9,399 nt of DNA from contig JBMYXZ010000054.1 of the NCBI GenBank assembly GCA_049608925.1, forward strand, positions 1-9,399, given 5' to 3'. The notes beneath the pieces are model-generated. The model was not told where the DNA came from. It saw only the letters and a program-made list of their open reading frames with translations, and did no database searches. Of this stretch, positions 5,614-9,399 are shown piece by piece; position 1 is the stretch's first letter; every line of letters begins with the position of its first letter. The DNA comes from JBMYXZ01 sp049608925. Lineage in GTDB: Bacteria > Pseudomonadota > Alphaproteobacteria > JAGOMX01. Position numbers and translations under genes: made by a program.

Positions 5614-5679
5614 ACGCCGTCTTGTTCCTATGAGATTAATAAAAAGTTGGAAAGTTAACCAAGTAACCGGGGAGACCAC

Positions 5680-7227
5680 ATGTCTACACAAACCGCTGAA
5701 CCTGAATTTGGGAAAATTCGAGGTGCCTTATGGCCTATCCATAACGAAGAAATGAAGAAATTCCTGCCAATGGGATTGATTATGTTCTTCATCCTGTTTA
5801 TCTACACACTTTTACGCGACACAAAAGACGCGCTGATTGTAACGGCACCTGGTGGTGGTGCCGCCGTTATACCGTTCTTAAAGCTTGGTTTCACGATGCC
5901 TTGTTCGGTATTATTCGTTGTGCTATATGCAAAACTTGCCAACGTATTCAGTCGTGAAAAGCTATTTTACCTGCTTGTGGGCAGCTTCCTGGTATATTTC
6001 GGATGTTTCGCGTTATTCCTATACCCAAACCACGAGTCATTGCACCCAAGTGCCGAGACTGTAGCAGCACTGAAGCTTGCTTACCCTAACTTCCAGCATG
6101 TATTCCCTGTTTGGGGTATGTGGACCTATTCAATCTTTTATGTATGTTCCGAGCTTTGGGGCAGCGTAATGATCTCCCTACTATTCTGGCAGTTTGCCAA
6201 CGAGATCACCCGCACCCATGAAGCAAAGCGCTTTTACTCGCTGTTTGGCTTTTTGGCTAACGTTTCGTTGTTGGTTTCTGGATTTACCATTCGATACTTC
6301 TCTGACGTACGTGCACACTTGCCTCCAGAAGTTGATGCCTGGGGATATTCCTTGAACTATTTGATGGCATCTGTAGCCTTAGCAGGTGTTTTCATCATGG
6401 TAATTTATCGCTGGATGAATACAAATATTCTAACGGATCCAAAGTACTATGATGCCGCAGTAGATAGTGGCAAACCTAAGAAAAAGAAGCCAAAACTATC
6501 TGTTGGAGAAAGCTTCAAGTACTTGTTGAATTCAAAGTATCTTGGCTTAATTGCGATCCTGGTTCTAAGCTATGGTGTTGCGATTAACTTGGTTGAGATC
6601 ATCTGGAAAGACCTACTTCGTCAGCAGTATCCAAACCCCAATGACTACAACACATTCATGGGTGGATTCTCGGCTGCGACTGGTGCGACCACTATGATCC
6701 TGATTATGCTGTTCAAGGGTGTTGTACGTCGCTTTGGTTGGTTCACCGGTGCGATCTTTACACCAGCAATGCTGTTGGTTACAGCTGGCGCCTTCTTTGC
6801 CTTTATGTTCTTGAAAGAACAGCTGGAGCCTGTTGCCGCAATGTTCGGCATGACAACGCTGTTGATGGCGGTATTCATTGGTGCGGCTCAGAACATCATG
6901 AGTAAGGGAACCAAATACTCGCTGTTTGATCCTACTAAGGAAATGGCTTATATCCCATTGGATGAGGAGCTAAAAGTCAAAGGTAAGGCCGCTGTTGACG
7001 TGATCGGCGGCAGGTTGGGCAAAGCCACCGGCGGTGCAATCGCTGGCACGATGCTGATCATCACCGCTGCTACCAATATTATGACGATTGCCCCAGTATT
7101 GGCTGTTGTTATCATGGCGGTGATTGCTATCTGGATGTTTGCTGTTGTCCGTCTGAATCGTCAGTATACTGACCTGGTCGAGGAAGAAGAAACAACCGAA
7201 GAACCAGCAATAAAGAAGGCTGCTTAA
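5680..7227 (+). CDS. tlc: ATP/ADP translocase (NTT/TLC family)
   Basis: This 515-residue inner-membrane antiporter belongs to the plastid/Rickettsia/Chlamydia nucleotide transporter family; the standard role is import of host ATP in exchange for bacterial ADP. It has the family length and about 12 hydrophobic segments. Diagnostic stretches include RDTKDALIVTAPGGGAAVIPFLKL (starting at R46), VCSELWGSVMISLLFWQFANE, NLVEIIWKDLLRQQYPNP (around E306-K310), and SKGTKYSLFDPTKEMAYIPLD (408-428), with the conserved Lys and Glu of DPTKE. The C-terminus is a short acidic then Lys/Ala tail. The start has GGGGAG (5669-5674) at 5-nt spacing. The gene is single, with its own terminator. Family members may instead carry other nucleotides or NAD, and the exact substrate cannot be read from the sequence; the close match to canonical TLC1-type motifs favours ATP/ADP. 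Confidence 0.95.
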   Translation: MSTQTAEPEFGKIRGALWPIHNEEMKKFLPMGLIMFFILFIYTLLRDTKDALIVTAPGGGAAVIPFLKLGFTMPCSVLFVVLYAKLANVFSREKLFYLLVGSFLVYFGCFALFLYPNHESLHPSAETVAALKLAYPNFQHVFPVWGMWTYSIFYVCSELWGSVMISLLFWQFANEITRTHEAKRFYSLFGFLANVSLLVSGFTIRYFSDVRAHLPPEVDAWGYSLNYLMASVALAGVFIMVIYRWMNTNILTDPKYYDAAVDSGKPKKKKPKLSVGESFKYLLNSKYLGLIAILVLSYGVAINLVEIIWKDLLRQQYPNPNDYNTFMGGFSAATGATTMILIMLFKGVVRRFGWFTGAIFTPAMLLVTAGAFFAFMFLKEQLEPVAAMFGMTTLLMAVFIGAAQNIMSKGTKYSLFDPTKEMAYIPLDEELKVKGKAAVDVIGGRLGKATGGAIAGTMLIITAATNIMTIAPVLAVVIMAVIAIWMFAVVRLNRQYTDLVEEEETTEEPAIKKAA

Positions 7228-7251
7228 CAATCAGCAGTCAAGACATTAAAC

Positions 7252-7285
7252 AAAAAAAGTCCCTGCCCTGTCAGGGGCTTTTTTT
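7252..7285 (+). terminator. rho-independent terminator after the translocase gene
   Basis: An A-tract (7252-7258) precedes an 8-bp stem AGTCCCTG (7258-7265)/CAGGGGCT (7272-7279, one G-U pair) with a 6-nt loop and a T run from 7279 to 7285. The flanking A and T runs could extend the stem and give weak bidirectional activity. Confidence 0.9.
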
Positions 7286-7286
7286 G

Positions 7287-7292
7287 TATACT
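7287..7292 (+). promoter_or_regulatory. possible -10 box for the carrier-like gene, abutting the upstream terminator
   Basis: TATACT begins two bases after the terminator T run. Only 38 nt separate the terminator from the start codon at 7324, so any dedicated promoter must use the terminator hairpin region as its -35 area, where no good match is visible. Otherwise the gene depends on read-through from the translocase gene. Confidence 0.3.
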
Positions 7293-7314
7293 AATGAAGA
7301 ATCAGCGATTCAGT

Positions 7315-7320
7315 GAGGAG
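7315..7320 (+). promoter_or_regulatory. ribosome binding site fixing the carrier-like protein start
   Basis: GAGGAG lies 3 nt before the ATG at 7324. This choice makes the hydrophobic leader MRFVLIFIISISNAYS the true N-terminus. The in-frame ATG at 7294, which would add ten polar residues in front of the leader, has no comparable site and is rejected. Confidence 0.75.
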
Positions 7321-7323
7321 TAC

Positions 7324-8280
7324 ATGAGGTTTGTTCTGATATTTATCATAAGCATTTCAAATGCGTATAGTTGCGATGGTGTATCTCCTGGCCAAATGGC
7401 AAAGGACTTTTTATGTAGCCTTCCTTTTATCGGCAAGCACTTTGGCAACTTCCCTGCCAATATAGAAGAGCTAAAACGTGATAATCCAACTAACTTTGCT
7501 GTAATGGCAGGGGTAAAATCGATCATCAATACAGCTGGAACTCCCCTGGATACAGTTGTCACACGCTTGCAAACAAAGAAAAGAATATCATTTAATCCAA
7601 GAGATCTATACCACGGGGCGGGTTACATATTTTTACAGCAAATCCCAAAAAACACCGGTCAATACAGTGTATTAAGCGAAGTTCCAAAATTGTTTTCCGA
7701 AGACAGGCACCCTGCCGTTAAGCATGCCGCCACGGCATTGGGGCTGTCTACGTTCAACGCGGCATTTCTAACCCCTTGGGACCTCCTTAAAATGCGTCGA
7801 CAAACCAGTGAGACCCCGGAAAAATACCGCCTTAAATACATGATTAAGCGTCGAGAAGTTCCGTTTTTGTGGAAGGGCTCTCGGGCAATGTTTTACGAGG
7901 GCATGTGGGGATGGAATGCCTTTTTGTTCGGTAATTATTACTTACATGAACTTGCACGGTATTTTCACCCTGAAAATAAGTTATCCTTCGGGGCAATGGT
8001 TGGCACCAGCATAACATTGGGAGCCGTTGATGTTCTAACATGCTATCCCTGGCAGATGTGGCGCTATCAAGTACAACAAGAAGGCGGCACCCAGCACAAA
8101 AATGCTTCCAGGTACTTTAAAGCCAAATGGAAGCATGAAATAACAAAACACAAAGGTAGTAAATTACCTACCTTTTTTGGCATGTATAATGGCCGTAAAG
8201 CAGTTATTGCGGCGGTAATAAGATCTGGACTTTTAGTTTTATTTGATGGAGTAACAATCTACATCACCCGAGGCCATTAA
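7324..8280 (+). CDS. mitochondrial carrier family (SLC25-like) protein with N-terminal signal sequence
   Basis: The 318-residue product shows the three-fold repeat of eukaryotic mitochondrial carriers, which exchange metabolites across the mitochondrial inner membrane and are very rare in bacteria. The signature PxDxx[KR]xRxQ appears three times: PLDTVVTRLQ (74-83, basic K/R replaced by V79), PWDLLKMRRQ (151-160, complete) and PWQMWRYQVQ (242-251, acidic residue replaced by Q244). Each follows a Gly/Ala-rich helix (AVMAGVKSIINTAGT, HAATALGLSTFNAAFLT, GAMVGTSITLGAVDVLTC). Each is followed by a loop ending in an aromatic-x-Gly motif (LYHG 95-98, LWKG 182-185, MYNG 287-290) and a second helix. 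Residues 1-16 form a Sec-like leader ending next to CDGV, which standard carriers lack. The translocase gene is upstream. Known precedent: the Legionella effector LncP is a carrier-family protein delivered to mitochondria. Substrate cannot be deduced; RRRMMM of ADP/ATP carriers is absent. Confidence 0.85.
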   Translation: MRFVLIFIISISNAYSCDGVSPGQMAKDFLCSLPFIGKHFGNFPANIEELKRDNPTNFAVMAGVKSIINTAGTPLDTVVTRLQTKKRISFNPRDLYHGAGYIFLQQIPKNTGQYSVLSEVPKLFSEDRHPAVKHAATALGLSTFNAAFLTPWDLLKMRRQTSETPEKYRLKYMIKRREVPFLWKGSRAMFYEGMWGWNAFLFGNYYLHELARYFHPENKLSFGAMVGTSITLGAVDVLTCYPWQMWRYQVQQEGGTQHKNASRYFKAKWKHEITKHKGSKLPTFFGMYNGRKAVIAAVIRSGLLVLFDGVTIYITRGH

Positions 8281-8299
8281 AGAAATTTAGCAAGTATGC

Positions 8300-8327
8300 T
8301 TGATTTATTATGACTCACTATTATGTT
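8300..8327 (+). promoter_or_regulatory. weak candidate promoter upstream of the right-edge gene
   Basis: TTGATT (8300-8305) and TATGTT (8322-8327) are spaced 16 nt, each matching consensus in four of six positions. No terminator is visible after the carrier-like gene in the 78-bp gap, so the downstream gene may also be co-transcribed with it. Confidence 0.25.
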
Positions 8328-8358
8328 ATGAGAGTACCGTAATTAATATGAGTTTTTT

Positions 8359-9399
8359 ATGAGATATTTATTTTTCATAGTTTTTTCCTTGCTATCAATT
8401 TCTTCAACATATGCTTGTAAGCATATTCCGGATGATTTTAATCTTCTCGACCATGCCAGTGAGCTAGCAAATGGCAGACTGCAGTATTCAGCTGTTGTCG
8501 GTCAAATTCTTACCAATGATGAGGAATCATTCTTTGATCATAAATTTGAATTTGCCCAACTCGTAAATGAAAAAACATTTTCAGATTTCAAAAATGCTTT
8601 TTGTGAGCGAAGCCACAACTCTAATAAACGCGAAACATTAGAGAAATACGAAAAATTTGACAAGCTTCATTATATAAATTCAGCGCGCAATACGACCCAG
8701 CATACATTCTATTTTTGGCAGTTTGTAACGAACTCTATCAGATTCATTATGAACCAAGAAGAAGATCACTCGTCATTAATACAAAAACTCGTCTGCGAGA
8801 TCCACTATTCATACGCAGATGTCCTGGCCGAAGCAAAAGAAGCTGAAGGCTCTAAAGTGCATGGTTACTTTATGGATGAATTACTTACACACATGATTGT
8901 GGAAGACACTCTAAGGCTTTATTGTAACCGCATGGGTTATGAAAAGGTAAGATTCCCTCGTGGCCTTTATCCTGAGGGTTTTAAGCAGGATAAAGAAATA
9001 AAATCAGAGGACTATCACTATCTTTTGATGGGCGTAAAATATCATGAAACAAAACAAGGCAAGCGCAGCGTTCTAAAACCTGATATGGCGGAAAATGTTG
9101 ATTCGGTCTCAGTATACCGCGAAGCGAACTTAGGCATAGACCGATCTGAAGGTGATAGCAACAAATATTTGATACAGGATGAAATCGGCAAATTCTTTGA
9201 ACATGGAGAAAGGAGCATATTTGGCATATTCCTCATGAAAGTACTCAAAGAAACCATGAAAAATCAAAGCCTCGATCCTAGACTAAAGGGATTTGTGGAG
9301 AAACTCCACGTTGGAGCAGTTACCGTACCGATTAATAAATTATATAGTTCCTACATAAGCTCTCTTCACCAACCCACAACAAAGAGCAATAAACAACCC
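8359..9399 (+). CDS. exported protein of unknown family, incomplete at right edge
   Basis: An uninterrupted reading frame of 347 codons runs from ATG 8359 to the last base of the window without a stop, so the gene is truncated by the window edge. The N-terminus is a clear Sec signal peptide, MRYLFFIVFSLLSISSTYA followed by CKHIPDDF. The mature part is soluble-looking, mixed alpha-helical and rich in charged and aromatic residues, with stretches such as HYINSARNTTQHTFYFWQF and VSVYREANLGIDRSEG. I recognise no domain. The leader closely resembles that of the upstream carrier-like protein (both start MR[FY] and place a Cys at the predicted cleavage region). The Shine-Dalgarno is poor (ATATGAG about 6 nt upstream). 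An ATG at 8348 is out of frame. A secreted host-interaction factor is possible but not shown. Confidence 0.8.
   Translation, partial: MRYLFFIVFSLLSISSTYACKHIPDDFNLLDHASELANGRLQYSAVVGQILTNDEESFFDHKFEFAQLVNEKTFSDFKNAFCERSHNSNKRETLEKYEKFDKLHYINSARNTTQHTFYFWQFVTNSIRFIMNQEEDHSSLIQKLVCEIHYSYADVLAEAKEAEGSKVHGYFMDELLTHMIVEDTLRLYCNRMGYEKVRFPRGLYPEGFKQDKEIKSEDYHYLLMGVKYHETKQGKRSVLKPDMAENVDSVSVYREANLGIDRSEGDSNKYLIQDEIGKFFEHGERSIFGIFLMKVLKETMKNQSLDPRLKGFVEKLHVGAVTVPINKLYSSYISSLHQPTTKSNKQP

Noticed and set aside
5524..5679. tRNA or small RNA gene between ctrA and the translocase gene
   Set aside because: Apart from the terminator and a possible promoter, no cloverleaf or other RNA-like structure was seen in this 156-bp gap.
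7294..7323. Upstream in-frame ATG for the carrier-like gene
   Set aside because: No ribosome site precedes it, and GAGGAG directly serves the ATG at 7324, which starts the signal-peptide-like leader.
7324..8280. Calling the carrier-like protein an ADP/ATP carrier
   Set aside because: The RRRMMM signature of mitochondrial ADP/ATP carriers is absent and the third repeat signature is degenerate, so no substrate can be assigned.
9042..9257. Minus-strand 71-codon frame near the right edge
   Set aside because: It lies antisense within the long plus-strand exported protein frame and has no recognisable features.

Overview
The window looks like part of the chromosome of a host-associated alphaproteobacterium. 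It encodes a CtrA-type cell-cycle regulator (an alphaproteobacterial hallmark), a plastid/Rickettsia-type ATP/ADP translocase (an obligate-intracellular hallmark) and a flagellar export gene cluster. That combination fits Holosporales (Paracaedibacter/Odyssella-like) best, with a flagellated Rickettsiales lineage such as Midichloriaceae as the alternative. This placement is inferred from gene content only.

Layout from left to right. (1) 68-2187, plus strand: fliQ, fliR and flhB, tightly packed with a 3-nt gap and then a 4-nt overlap; these are core export-gate proteins of the flagellar type III machine. (2) 2182-3256, minus strand: a Sec-exported lytic transglycosylase whose stop overlaps the end of flhB, preceded by a short LuxR-type HTH gene. 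(3) 3257-3796: a gene-poor stretch dominated by a 258-bp element with 38-bp inverted ends (one mismatch), each end itself a GC-rich hairpin. It resembles a MITE or palindromic element and sits 9 bp upstream of the LuxR-type start codon. (4) 3797-4532: a small exported coiled-coil protein (plus) convergent with a frameshifted exported protein (minus). (5) 4735-5523: ctrA with an unusual Ser/Asp-rich C-terminal tail, ending in a strong terminator. (6) 5680-7227: the ATP/ADP translocase, with its own terminator. (7) 7324-8280: the most striking gene, a three-repeat mitochondrial carrier family (SLC25-like) protein carrying a bacterial signal-peptide-like N-terminus. (8) 8359 to the right edge: a further Sec-signal-bearing protein of unknown family, open at the window end.

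Functionally, the left part builds a flagellar secretion apparatus and possibly remodels the wall. CtrA could couple flagellar gene expression to the cell cycle. The right part is interface biology: the translocase takes host ATP, and the carrier-like protein and its neighbour are candidate exported factors. Four proteins (3797, 4532, 7324 and 8359) have Sec-type leaders, and the transglycosylase is a fifth, so the accessory half is rich in exported products. The mitochondrial-carrier-like protein is the best candidate for something undescribed.
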